Shown piece after piece: positions 33,412-41,519 of a stretch of 64,000 nt of DNA (positions are counted from its first letter, which is position 1; each line of letters opens with the position of its first letter). A program made the position numbers and the translations under genes. The notes beneath the pieces are model-generated. The model saw only the letters and a program-made list of their open reading frames with translations, was not told where the DNA came from and did not search any database. The DNA is from Naasia sp. SYSU D00948 (lineage in GTDB: Bacteria; Actinomycetota; Actinomycetes; Actinomycetales; Microbacteriaceae): positions 124,001 through 188,000 of the forward strand of contig NZ_JAFMTA010000001.1 of the NCBI RefSeq assembly GCF_017916515.1, read 5' to 3'.

Positions 33412-34782
33412 ATGACTGACGCCCTGCTGGAGACCCTGTCCGCCTCGTCCGCTCAGCCGATCGAACCTCGCCGCGAAGTGGTCACCGCCATCCCGGGCCC
33501 CAAGTCGCAGGCACTGCACGAGCGGCGCGTCAAGGTGGTCCCCCCGGGCGTGCACTCCGTCCTCCCCGTCTACATCGAGGCGGCGAACGGCGCGGTCCTC
33601 CGGGACGTCGACGGGAACCAGTTCATCGACCTCGGCGCGGGGATCGGCGTGACGACCGTCGGCCACACGCGCGAGGCGGTGGTCGACGCGGCGAAGGCGC
33701 AGCTCGACTCCTTCCTGCACACCCTCTTCACGATCACGCCGTACGAGTCGTACGTCCGGGTCGCCGAGCTCCTCGCCCAGCACACCCCCGGCGACTTCGA
33801 GAAGCACACGGTGCTCGTGAACTCGGGCGCGGAGGCCGTCGAGAACGGCGTCAAGATCGCCCGGAAGTACACGGGCCGCCGCGCCGTCGCGGTGCTCGAG
33901 CACGCGTACCACGGCCGCACCAACCTGACGATGGCGATGAACTACAAGGCAGCGCCGTACGCGACCGGCTTCGGCCCCTTCGCCGGCGACGTCTTCCACG
34001 CGCCCAGCTCGTACCCCTACCGGGACGGGCTCTCCGGCGAGGAGGCCGCGGCCCGGACCATCGCCTACCTCGAGAAGCGCATCGGCGCCTCCGACCTCGC
34101 GGCGCTCGTCGTCGAGCCCATCCAGGGCGAGGGCGGCTTCCAGACGCCCGCCGAGGGCTACCTCCCCGCGCTGCAGGAGTGGACCACCCGCAACGGCGTG
34201 GTGCTCATCGCCGACGAGATCCAGAGCGGGATGGGCCGCACCGGGCGCTGGTTCGCGAGCGAGCACTTCGGGCTCGTGCCGGACCTCGTGCTCTCGGCCA
34301 AGGGCATCGCCGCGGGGCTCCCCCTCGCGGGCGTCACCGGCCGGGCGGAGATCATGGACGCCGCCCAGCCCGGCGGCCTCGGCGGGACGTTCGGCGGCAA
34401 CCCCGTCGCCGCTGCCGCCTCCGTCGCCGTGTTCGAGCTCATCGAGCGGGACGGCCTCCTCGCCGAGGCCGCCCGGATCGAGAAGACCCTCACCCGCGGC
34501 CTCACCGCGCTGCAGGAGCGCTTCGACATCATCGGCGACATCCGCGGACGCGGCGCGATGATGGCGATCGAGCTGGTCCAGCCCGGCACGGCGCAGACGA
34601 CCAAGGCCCCGAACCAGGAGGCGGTGAACGCTCTGGCCGCGCACGCGGCGCAGAACGGCGTCCTCGTCCTGACCGCGGGCACCTGGGGCAACGTCCTCCG
34701 CTTCCTGCCGAGCCTCGCGATCTCCGACGAGCTGCTCGAGGACGCCCTGGGGGTCCTCGCCGACGGCTTCGCCGCGCTCTGA
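33412..34782 (+). CDS. gabT: 4-aminobutyrate aminotransferase
   Basis: PLP-dependent class III aminotransferase, 456 residues, expected to convert GABA and 2-oxoglutarate to succinate semialdehyde and glutamate. Features: VLVNSGAEAVENGVKIAR, HAYHGRT, the glutamate of EPIQGEGG, LIADEIQSGMGRTG with the cofactor aspartate, and the Schiff-base lysine in LSAKGIAAGLPLAGV. It precedes an asparaginase gene by four bases. Together with the polyamine importer and the enzymes at 60.8-64 kb it would complete putrescine breakdown. Confidence 0.92.
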   Translation: MTDALLETLSASSAQPIEPRREVVTAIPGPKSQALHERRVKVVPPGVHSVLPVYIEAANGAVLRDVDGNQFIDLGAGIGVTTVGHTREAVVDAAKAQLDSFLHTLFTITPYESYVRVAELLAQHTPGDFEKHTVLVNSGAEAVENGVKIARKYTGRRAVAVLEHAYHGRTNLTMAMNYKAAPYATGFGPFAGDVFHAPSSYPYRDGLSGEEAAARTIAYLEKRIGASDLAALVVEPIQGEGGFQTPAEGYLPALQEWTTRNGVVLIADEIQSGMGRTGRWFASEHFGLVPDLVLSAKGIAAGLPLAGVTGRAEIMDAAQPGGLGGTFGGNPVAAAASVAVFELIERDGLLAEAARIEKTLTRGLTALQERFDIIGDIRGRGAMMAIELVQPGTAQTTKAPNQEAVNALAAHAAQNGVLVLTAGTWGNVLRFLPSLAISDELLEDALGVLADGFAAL

Positions 34783-34786
34783 CCCG

Positions 34787-35812
34787 GTGACGACCGGTCC
34801 CATCCGCCTGCCCTCCGCGCCCACGGGGACCTTCGCCCTCGAGTCGGCGCAGGAGCTCGCGGTCGTCGAGCGCAGCGGGTTCGCGGAGTCCCGTCACGCG
34901 GGGTCCGCGGTCGTGCTGGGTCCCGAGGGGACGGTGCTGCGCAGCGTCGGCGATCCCGAGGCCGCGATCTTCCCGCGCTCCGCGCTCAAGCCGTTCCAGG
35001 CGCTCGCCTCGATGGCGAGCGGCGCCGACCTCGCACCGGAGGAGCTCGTGCTCGCCACCGCGAGCCACGACGGCACCGCCGAGCAGGCGAGGATCGTCCG
35101 CGACGTACTGAAGAAGGGGCGGCTCCGGCTCTCCGCCCTCCGCTGCCCGGCGGACTGGCCGAAGGACCAGGAGTCCCGCGACTCGATGGTCCGCGACGGG
35201 CACGGCCCCCATCCGATCTTCCACAACTGCTCCGGCAAGCACGCGGCGATGCTCCTCGCCTGCGTCCGCAGCGGCTGGGATCCCGCCGCCTACCTCGATC
35301 CCGCGCACCCCCTGCAGGATCGAGTGCGCGAGGTCGTGCAGCGCATGACGAGCGGCCCCATCCTCGCCACCGGCGTCGACGGCTGCGGCCTGCCGGTGCA
35401 CGCGATCACCCTCACCGGGCTCGCGACCGGGTTCGCCCGGCTGCGCACCGCGCGGTCGGACTCGCCCTGGGCGATCTACCGCGACGCGGGCACGCTGACG
35501 GAGGCGGTGCTCGCCCATCCGGACCTGATCTCGGGGCAGGGGCGACCGGACGCGGTCCTCATCGAGGAGCTCGGCGCGCTTGCGAAGGTGGGGGCGGAGG
35601 GCGTCCTCGCCGTCGCCCTCGAGGACGGCACGGCGGTCGCCGTGAAGGTGCTCGACGGCAGCCTCCGCCCGGCCGCCGCCGTCGCGGTGACGCTGCTCGC
35701 GTCGGTCGGCGCGGTCGCCCCCGCGACCCACGCCCGCGTCCTGTCCCGGCTCGACCTGACCGTCTCCGGAGGCGGCGCCCCGGTCGGGGCGATCCGCGTC
35801 ACCTGCGCCTGA
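34787..35812 (+). CDS. L-asparaginase II family protein
   Basis: A 341-residue protein of the asparaginase II family (Rhizobium etli AnsA-like), which is unrelated to the E. coli AnsB fold and hydrolyses asparagine to aspartate and ammonia. Conserved segments: FPRSALKPFQALA with the Ser/Lys pair, ATASHDGTAEQ, NCSGKHAAMLLAC with the catalytic Ser-Gly-Lys-His, and TGVDGCGLPVHAI with a conserved cysteine. GTG start. It follows gabT by four bases, so nitrogen-compound use is the likely common theme. Confidence 0.9.
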   Translation: MTTGPIRLPSAPTGTFALESAQELAVVERSGFAESRHAGSAVVLGPEGTVLRSVGDPEAAIFPRSALKPFQALASMASGADLAPEELVLATASHDGTAEQARIVRDVLKKGRLRLSALRCPADWPKDQESRDSMVRDGHGPHPIFHNCSGKHAAMLLACVRSGWDPAAYLDPAHPLQDRVREVVQRMTSGPILATGVDGCGLPVHAITLTGLATGFARLRTARSDSPWAIYRDAGTLTEAVLAHPDLISGQGRPDAVLIEELGALAKVGAEGVLAVALEDGTAVAVKVLDGSLRPAAAVAVTLLASVGAVAPATHARVLSRLDLTVSGGGAPVGAIRVTCA

Positions 35813-35885
35813 CGCTCTGTCGGGTGGAAACGGTCTCCCCGTAGGGGCGACGACCACCGCGGCGAGGCGGTGCCGACCGCGCGGC

Positions 35886-36773
35886 CTACCGCGTCGCGAT
35901 GCCGAGGCGCTTCCGGCGGGCCTGTGCACCGACCTGGCCGATCAGCACGACCGCGATCGCGAGCAGGAACACGGCCGAGGACAGCACGTTCGCCTCGGCG
36001 GGGATGCCGCGCGTCGCCGCCGTGTAGATGTAGGTCGGGAGCGTGTTCACCGGGCCCGAGTTGAAGTACGTGATGATGAAGTCGTCGAAGCTCAGCGAGA
36101 ACGACAGCAGCGCGGCGGCGAGGATGCCGGGGAGCAGCAGCGGGAAGGTCACCCGCCAGAAGACCTGCCCGGGCGAGCCGTAGAGGTCGCGGCCGGCGTC
36201 CTCGAGCGCCGGGTCGAGGCTCGCGACGCGGGCCTTCACCGTGACGACGACGAAGCTCAGGCAGAACATCGCGTGCGCGACGATGATCGTCCCGATCCCC
36301 TTGGGCACGCCGGCCGTGAGGAACTGCGCGGCGAGACCCGCGCCGATGACCACCTCCGGTGTCGCCATCGGCAGGAACAGCAGCAGATTGGTCCCCGATC
36401 GGAACCGGAAGCGGTAGCGCGCCAGGGCGAGCGCGATCATCGTGCCGAGGACGGTCGCGATTCCCGTCGCCACGACGCCGATCAGCAGGCTGTTGCCGAA
36501 CGCCTCGCAGACGCCGGGCTCGTCGCAGACGTTGAGCCAGTTGTCGAGGGTGAAGCCGCGCCACGCGATGTTCGTCCGGACGGAGTCGTTGAACGAGAAC
36601 GCGATCGTGTAGACGATCGGGACGAGCAGGAAGGCGAGCGCGAGCGCGCAGTACGCCGGCAGCAGCCACCGTCCCGCACCGAGGCCCCACCGGCGTGGAC
36701 GGCGCGGCGGCTCCCCCAGCTCGGCGCCCGTCTCCTGGCCGAGGACGAGGCCCGCCTGGTTCTGGCCGCTCAC
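35886..36773 (-). CDS. potC: Spermidine/putrescine ABC transporter permease PotC
   Basis: Inner-membrane permease of 295 residues with about six helices (LLPAYCALALAFLLVPIVY and LLSFSLSFDDFIITYFNSGP among conserved regions). The EAA coupling loop reads LEDAGRDLYGSPGQVFWRVT. It pairs with PotB. GTG start overlaps the potB stop (GTGA). Last gene of a four-gene minus-strand operon. Confidence 0.92.
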   Translation of the reverse strand: MSGQNQAGLVLGQETGAELGEPPRRPRRWGLGAGRWLLPAYCALALAFLLVPIVYTIAFSFNDSVRTNIAWRGFTLDNWLNVCDEPGVCEAFGNSLLIGVVATGIATVLGTMIALALARYRFRFRSGTNLLLFLPMATPEVVIGAGLAAQFLTAGVPKGIGTIIVAHAMFCLSFVVVTVKARVASLDPALEDAGRDLYGSPGQVFWRVTFPLLLPGILAAALLSFSLSFDDFIITYFNSGPVNTLPTYIYTAATRGIPAEANVLSSAVFLLAIAVVLIGQVGAQARRKRLGIATR

Positions 36774-37690
36774 AGCAGGTCCTCCGTCCCCGACCGGCGC
36801 ACGTACACGCCGACGATCACGAGGATCGTCGCCATCAGCAGGATCGACAGCGCCGCGGCCGCCGGATAGTTGAGCTGCACGAGGAAGTTGCTCTGGATCA
36901 CGTTGCCGACCATGGTCGAGCTGGTCCCGCCGAGGAACTGGCTGCTCGCGTTGACGTAGTCGCCCGCCGCGGGAATGAACGTGAGCAGCGTGCCGGACAC
37001 GATCCCGGGCATGGACAGCGGCAGCGTCACCGTCCGGAACGTGGTGAACGGGCCGCCGTAGAGGTCCCGGCCCGCCTCGACGACGCGGAGGTCCAGCCGC
37101 TCGAGCGTCGTGAAGAGCGGGAGGCACATGAACGGGATGAAGTTGTAGGTGAGCCCGAAGACGACGGCGATCGGCGTCCCGGTGAGGTGGTCCTGCGGCC
37201 CGAGGAGGGCGAGGGCCTTCAGCGTCGAGACGACCAGGCCCTCGTCCGAGAGGATCTGCTTCCAGGCAGCGGTGCGCAGCAGGAAGCTGATGAAGAACGG
37301 TGCGACCACGAGCACGAGCAGCAGGCTCTGCAGGATGGGGCGGCCGCGCAGGTTGACGCCGAGGAAGTACGCGAGCGGATAGCTGAACAGCAGGGCGAAG
37401 ACGGTCGCGAGGAGCGCGTAGAGGAAGGACCGGCCGATCTGCTCCCCGTACTGCCCGACCACCTGCAGGTAGTTCGCCCAGTTGAACGTGAAGTCGTACT
37501 GCCCGAACACCGTCTCGGACGGGGACTGCAGCGAGGTCATCACGAGCGACAGGAGCGGCGCCAGGAAGAACAGCAGGAGGTAGGCGATCCCGGGCAGGAG
37601 GAGGAGCAGCGCGACCCTGCCGCTCCTCCGGGCGGCTCCGCCCCGGCCGGTGGCGGGCGCCGAGGCGCCGGCGAACGCGGGAAGAGCCAC
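36770..37690 (-). CDS. potB: Spermidine/putrescine ABC transporter permease PotB
   Basis: Permease of 306 residues with six predicted helices (LLLLLPGIAYLLLFFLAPLL first) and the EAA loop VVEAGRDLYGGPFTTFRTVT. GTG at 37690 starts two bases after the potA stop. It forms the channel with PotC. Confidence 0.92.
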   Translation of the reverse strand: MALPAFAGASAPATGRGGAARRSGRVALLLLLPGIAYLLLFFLAPLLSLVMTSLQSPSETVFGQYDFTFNWANYLQVVGQYGEQIGRSFLYALLATVFALLFSYPLAYFLGVNLRGRPILQSLLLVLVVAPFFISFLLRTAAWKQILSDEGLVVSTLKALALLGPQDHLTGTPIAVVFGLTYNFIPFMCLPLFTTLERLDLRVVEAGRDLYGGPFTTFRTVTLPLSMPGIVSGTLLTFIPAAGDYVNASSQFLGGTSSTMVGNVIQSNFLVQLNYPAAAALSILLMATILVIVGVYVRRSGTEDLL

Positions 37691-37692
37691 GG

Positions 37693-38856
37693 CTAGGTCT
37701 CCGCGCCGCCCACGAGGGCCTCGTGCGCCTGCTGGAGCGCCGATCCTCTCGGCGCGTCGGCCAGCCCGAAGCCGTGCTCGACGCGCCAGCTGAGCCACAC
37801 GTCGGCGCCCGGCTCGACCACCGGCCCGAAGACGAGGTTCTGCGCGAAGACGATGACCGTGCCGGCGCCCGGCACCTCGACCAGGTACTGCGTGCTCACG
37901 CCGCTGAAGGACACGTCGGTGACCCGGCCGGGGCCGAGCACGTTGATCCCGGCGATCGGCGTGGGCTCCTCGGTCAGGAGCAGCAGCTTCTCGGGACGCA
38001 CGCCCAGGGTGATGGTGCCCTCGGTCCGCTGGGCCCGAGACCGGGGGACGAGGATGCGGTGCCCGGCGACGTCCGCCCCGACGGCATCGTCCCCGGCTTC
38101 CCGGACGACGGCGGGGAACAGGTTGGACTGGCCGAGGAAGTTCGCGACGAACGCCGTGCGCGGGAGCTCGTAGACCTCCTCCGGCGAGCCGATCTGCTCG
38201 ATCCGCCCCCGGTTCATCACGGCGACGGTGTCGGCCATGGTCATGGCCTCCTCCTGGTCGTGCGTGACGTGCACGAAGGTGAGGCCGACCTCGCTCTGGA
38301 TGCTCTTCAGCTCGAGCTGCATCTGCCGCCGCAGCTTGAGGTCGAGGGCGCCCAGCGGCTCGTCGAGGAGCAGGAGGGCGGGGCGGTTCACCACGGCCCG
38401 CGCGAGGGCGACGCGCTGCTGCTGGCCGCCCGACAGCTGAGCGGGCTTCCGGTCGGCGAGGGCGTCGAGCTCGACCAGGCGCAGCGCCGACCTCGCCTTG
38501 CCGAGCGGGTCGTCGATCCCGCGGCGCCGCAGGCCGAAGGCGACGTTCTCGAGGACCGTCATGTGCGGGAACAGCGCGTAGCTCTGGAAGACCGTGTTGA
38601 CCGGACGCCGGTGCGGCTTGGTGTCGGTCACGTCGCGGCCGCCGAGGAGGATCCGGCCGGAGGTCGGCTCCTCGAGTCCCGCGACGAGGCGCAGGGTGGT
38701 CGTCTTGCCGCATCCGGAGGGCCCGAGCAGGGCGAAGAACGTGCCGGCCGGGACCGTCAGGTCGAGCTGCTCCACCGCGGTGAAACCGGGGAACTCCTTG
38801 CGAATCCCGACGAGCTGGAGATCCGCCCCGGACTCGGCGAAGAGCCCGCGGGCCAT
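37693..38856 (-). CDS. potA: Spermidine/putrescine ABC transporter ATPase PotA
   Basis: Importer ATPase of 387 residues: Walker A LLGPSGCGKTTTLR, Q-loop VFQSYALFPHMTV, signature LSGGQQQRVALARAV, Walker B LLLLDEPLGALD and switch histidine HVTHDQEEAM, followed by a TOBE regulatory domain. The ATG overlaps the potD stop (TGATG). Confidence 0.95.
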   Translation of the reverse strand: MARGLFAESGADLQLVGIRKEFPGFTAVEQLDLTVPAGTFFALLGPSGCGKTTTLRLVAGLEEPTSGRILLGGRDVTDTKPHRRPVNTVFQSYALFPHMTVLENVAFGLRRRGIDDPLGKARSALRLVELDALADRKPAQLSGGQQQRVALARAVVNRPALLLLDEPLGALDLKLRRQMQLELKSIQSEVGLTFVHVTHDQEEAMTMADTVAVMNRGRIEQIGSPEEVYELPRTAFVANFLGQSNLFPAVVREAGDDAVGADVAGHRILVPRSRAQRTEGTITLGVRPEKLLLLTEEPTPIAGINVLGPGRVTDVSFSGVSTQYLVEVPGAGTVIVFAQNLVFGPVVEPGADVWLSWRVEHGFGLADAPRGSALQQAHEALVGGAET

Positions 38857-40079
38857 CAGGCCCCCAGGCCCACGGACTCGAACTCCGCCTGGTAGCGGGA
38901 CTGCTCGGCGTTCGTCAGGTCGCGGAAGATGTGCGCCCGGGACAGGGTCTCCTGGCTCGGGAAGATGAGCTGGTTCTCGACGAGCTCCGGCGCGATCTCC
39001 GCCATCGCCTCCTGAGCGCCCTCGACGGGGGTGATGTAGTTCACCCACGCGGCCACCTCGGCGGCGATCTCGGGCCGGTAGTAGAAGTCGATGAGCGTCT
39101 CGACGTTCGCCTTCTTCGTCGAGCCGATGGGGACGACGAAGTTGTCGCTCCAGAGCGTGCCGCCCGTGTCGGGGAGCGCGAAGCCGAACTTGTCCTCGCC
39201 GAGCTCCGCGTTGATGGTCGTGATGTCGCCGGACCACACGATGGCGGCGAGGGTGTCCTCGTTCTTGAGGTCGTCGGCGTAGGAGTTGCCCTTGATGTTG
39301 CGGATCTGACCCGACTCGACCTGCTGGCGGAACACCTCGATCGCGGCGGAGAACTGCGCGTCGCCCCAGGCGTCGCTCGCGATGTCGACGCCCTGCGCGA
39401 GGAGGATCAGCCCGATGGTGTCGCGCATCTCGGAGAGCACGCCGACGCGCCCCTTCAGGGCGGGGTCCCAGAGCTGCTCCACGGAGGTGAGGCCGTCGGG
39501 CAGCTTCTCCCGGTTCCAGGCGAGTCCGGCGAACCCGGTCTGCCAGGGCACCGAGAAGCGTCGTCCCGGGTCGAAGCCCGGATCCCGCAGGCTCGCGCTG
39601 AGGTTGGCGAGGTTCGGGATGTTGCCGTGGTCGAGCTCCTGCACGTAGCCCTGCCCGATGAGGCGGCCCACCATCCAGTCGGTGAGGCAGACGGTGTCGG
39701 CTCCGATGTCCTGCCCGAGCGCGAGCTGGTCCTTCACCTTCGCGTAGTAGGTGTTGTTGTCGTCGACGTCGACGTTGTAGGTGACCGAGATGCCGGTCTC
39801 CTCCTCGAACGCCTGCAGGGTCGGGTAGTTGCCGTCCTCGTCCTCGTCGATGTAGAAGGACCAGTTCGCCCAGGTCAGCGACCTGTCGCTGCCGGAGTCG
39901 TCGGCGGCCGCCGAGGGGCGGGCTCCTGTGCCGCCGCCCGTCGAGCAGGCCGCGAGGGCGAGAGTGGCGGCGGAGAGGCCGGCGCCCTGCAGCAGGGTGC
40001 GCCTGCCCAGCTGCCAGGAGCGGGCCTGGGCGATCAGGGCCCGCACTGCGGGATCGGCGGGCGATTCGCGGCGGAACAC
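38856..40079 (-). CDS. potD: Spermidine/putrescine-binding protein PotD
   Basis: Extracellular solute-binding lipoprotein of 407 residues. A twin-arginine-like signal (LGRRTLLQGAGLSAATLALAAC) ends in a lipobox cysteine, so it is probably Tat-exported. The mature part has the PotD/PotF fold, with TWANWSFYIDEDEDG and the acidic/aromatic substrate-site segments CLTDWMVG, YADDLKNEDTLAAIVWSGD. The GTG at 40079 is chosen for its AAGGAGG site; a longer upstream start has none. Heads the operon potD-potA-potB-potC. Confidence 0.93.
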   Translation of the reverse strand: MFRRESPADPAVRALIAQARSWQLGRRTLLQGAGLSAATLALAACSTGGGTGARPSAAADDSGSDRSLTWANWSFYIDEDEDGNYPTLQAFEEETGISVTYNVDVDDNNTYYAKVKDQLALGQDIGADTVCLTDWMVGRLIGQGYVQELDHGNIPNLANLSASLRDPGFDPGRRFSVPWQTGFAGLAWNREKLPDGLTSVEQLWDPALKGRVGVLSEMRDTIGLILLAQGVDIASDAWGDAQFSAAIEVFRQQVESGQIRNIKGNSYADDLKNEDTLAAIVWSGDITTINAELGEDKFGFALPDTGGTLWSDNFVVPIGSTKKANVETLIDFYYRPEIAAEVAAWVNYITPVEGAQEAMAEIAPELVENQLIFPSQETLSRAHIFRDLTNAEQSRYQAEFESVGLGA

Positions 40080-40148
40080 GGGCGCCTCCTTCCGTTCTCT
40101 CTCGAGCAGCGCTCGGGTCGGTGGGACGATCCTGGCATACCGCACCCG

Positions 40149-40165
40149 GGATCCGTGCCGGATCC
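40149..40165. promoter_or_regulatory. Inverted repeat upstream of potD
   Basis: GGATCCG-TGC-CGGATCC, perfect 7-bp arms, about 70 bases before the potD start. Candidate operator for the polyamine importer; the regulator is unknown. Confidence 0.35.
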
Positions 40166-40289
40166 GGTGGATATCCCCTTCTCCGAAACAGAATCGTCAC
40201 GAAATCCGTGCTCCGACGGTCCTCCCGGACCCGGATTCCGCGGTTTCCGCATCCCGCCCACGGCGCGGCGATCGGTCCAGCATGGCGCC

Positions 40290-40327
40290 GGGTGCATGTC
40301 TGCGGATCGAGTGGCGTTGATGCACCC
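40290..40327. promoter_or_regulatory. Inverted repeat upstream of ald
   Basis: GGGTGCAT and ATGCACCC separated by 22 bases, ending 60 bases before the ald -10 element. Two half-sites about three helical turns apart would suit a multimeric Lrp/AsnC-type regulator, a common controller of ald; this is inference. Confidence 0.35.
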
Positions 40328-40387
40328 GCGGGCGCGGAATCCGCTGCGAGTCCGATGCGGAACGGACGAAAAGGAGTGCGTCGCGAG

Positions 40388-40393
40388 TAGGGT
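40388..40393 (+). promoter_or_regulatory. -10 element of ald (leaderless)
   Basis: TAGGGT, seven bases, then the ATG at 40401. Confidence 0.5.
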
Positions 40394-40400
40394 GGGGCTT

Positions 40401-41519
40401 ATGCGGATCGGGATCCCCAAGGAGATCAAGGACAGCGAGTTCCGGGTGGCGATCACCCCCTCCGGTGTCCACGACCTGGCCGCGGCCGGTCACCGGGTGC
40501 TGGTCCAGCGCAGCGCCGGCGAGGGCTCCGGGATCTCGGACGCCGACTACGTCGCCGCGGGTGGCGAGATCGCCGAGGACGCCGACGAGGTGTGGTCCTC
40601 GTCGGAGCTCGTGCTCAAGGTCAAGGAGCCCATCGTGTCGGAGTACCGGCACTTCCGCGAGGACCTCGTCCTCTTCACGTACCTCCACCTCGCGGCGGAC
40701 CGCGAGCTGACGAGCGCCCTCCTGGAGTCCGGCATCACGGCCGTCGCGTACGAGACCGTGCAGCTGCCCGACCGATCCCTGCCCCTTCTCGCGCCGATGA
40801 GCGAGGTGGCGGGCCGCCTCGCCCCCCTCGTCGGGCAGTCGACGATGCTGAGTCCGAACGGCGGGCCCGGCCTCCTCGTCCCCGGCGTGCCGGGCACCCG
40901 GCCGGCCAGGGTGGTCGTGCTCGGAGGAGGGGTCGCGGGCACCAACGCGCTGCGCATGGCTGCCGGCCTCGGCGCCGAGGTCAGCGTGCTCGACACCAAC
41001 CTCGCGCGGCTGCGGGAGCTGGACGCGCTCTACGCGGGCAGGGTCCGGACCACGGCGTCGAACGCCTACGAGATCGAGCGCGCCCTGCTGGATGCGGATC
41101 TCGTGATCGGCGCTGTGCTCATCGCCGGTGCGCGGACGCCGAAGCTCGTGAGCAACGAGCTCGTGTCGCGCATGAAGCCCGGCAGCGTGCTCGTCGACAT
41201 CTCCGTGGACCAGGGCGGATGCTTCGAGGACTCGCACCGCACGACGCACTCCGACCCGACCTTCCGAGTGCACGGCTCTCTGTTCTACTGCGTCGCGAAC
41301 ATGCCGGGCGCGGTCCCGCACACGTCGACCTACGCGCTCACCAACGCGACCCTCCCCTATGTCCGCGCCCTGGCCCGCAGCGGCTGGCGCGAGGCGATGC
41401 GCGCCGACCCCGCGCTGGCGGCCGGTCTCAACGTGCACGCCGGGTCACTCGCCAGCGCCCCCGTCGCCGCGGCCCACGGGCTCCGCTCGGTCGCGCTGGA
41501 GACGGCACTGGCCGCCTAG
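40401..41519 (+). CDS. ald: Alanine dehydrogenase
   Basis: NAD-dependent enzyme converting L-alanine to pyruvate and ammonia and back, 372 residues. The family start MRIGIPKEIKDSEFRVAITP is intact, followed by the substrate-binding lysine region LVLKVKEP, the active-site histidine in LFTYLHLAAD, the nucleotide loop VVLGGGVAGTNALRMA and DISVDQGGCFEDSHRTTHSDP. It ends tail to tail with the FtsK-like gene, sharing CTAG between stop codons. Confidence 0.96.
   Translation: MRIGIPKEIKDSEFRVAITPSGVHDLAAAGHRVLVQRSAGEGSGISDADYVAAGGEIAEDADEVWSSSELVLKVKEPIVSEYRHFREDLVLFTYLHLAADRELTSALLESGITAVAYETVQLPDRSLPLLAPMSEVAGRLAPLVGQSTMLSPNGGPGLLVPGVPGTRPARVVVLGGGVAGTNALRMAAGLGAEVSVLDTNLARLRELDALYAGRVRTTASNAYEIERALLDADLVIGAVLIAGARTPKLVSNELVSRMKPGSVLVDISVDQGGCFEDSHRTTHSDPTFRVHGSLFYCVANMPGAVPHTSTYALTNATLPYVRALARSGWREAMRADPALAAGLNVHAGSLASAPVAAAHGLRSVALETALAA

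Larger units (their letters stand above)
40080..40400. other. Divergent promoter region of potD and ald
   Basis: 321 bp without a gene. It contains GGATCCG-N3-CGGATCC (40149-40165) upstream of potD, a widely spaced 8-bp inverted repeat GGGTGCAT/ATGCACCC (40290-40327), and the ald -10 element at its right end. Confidence 0.7.
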
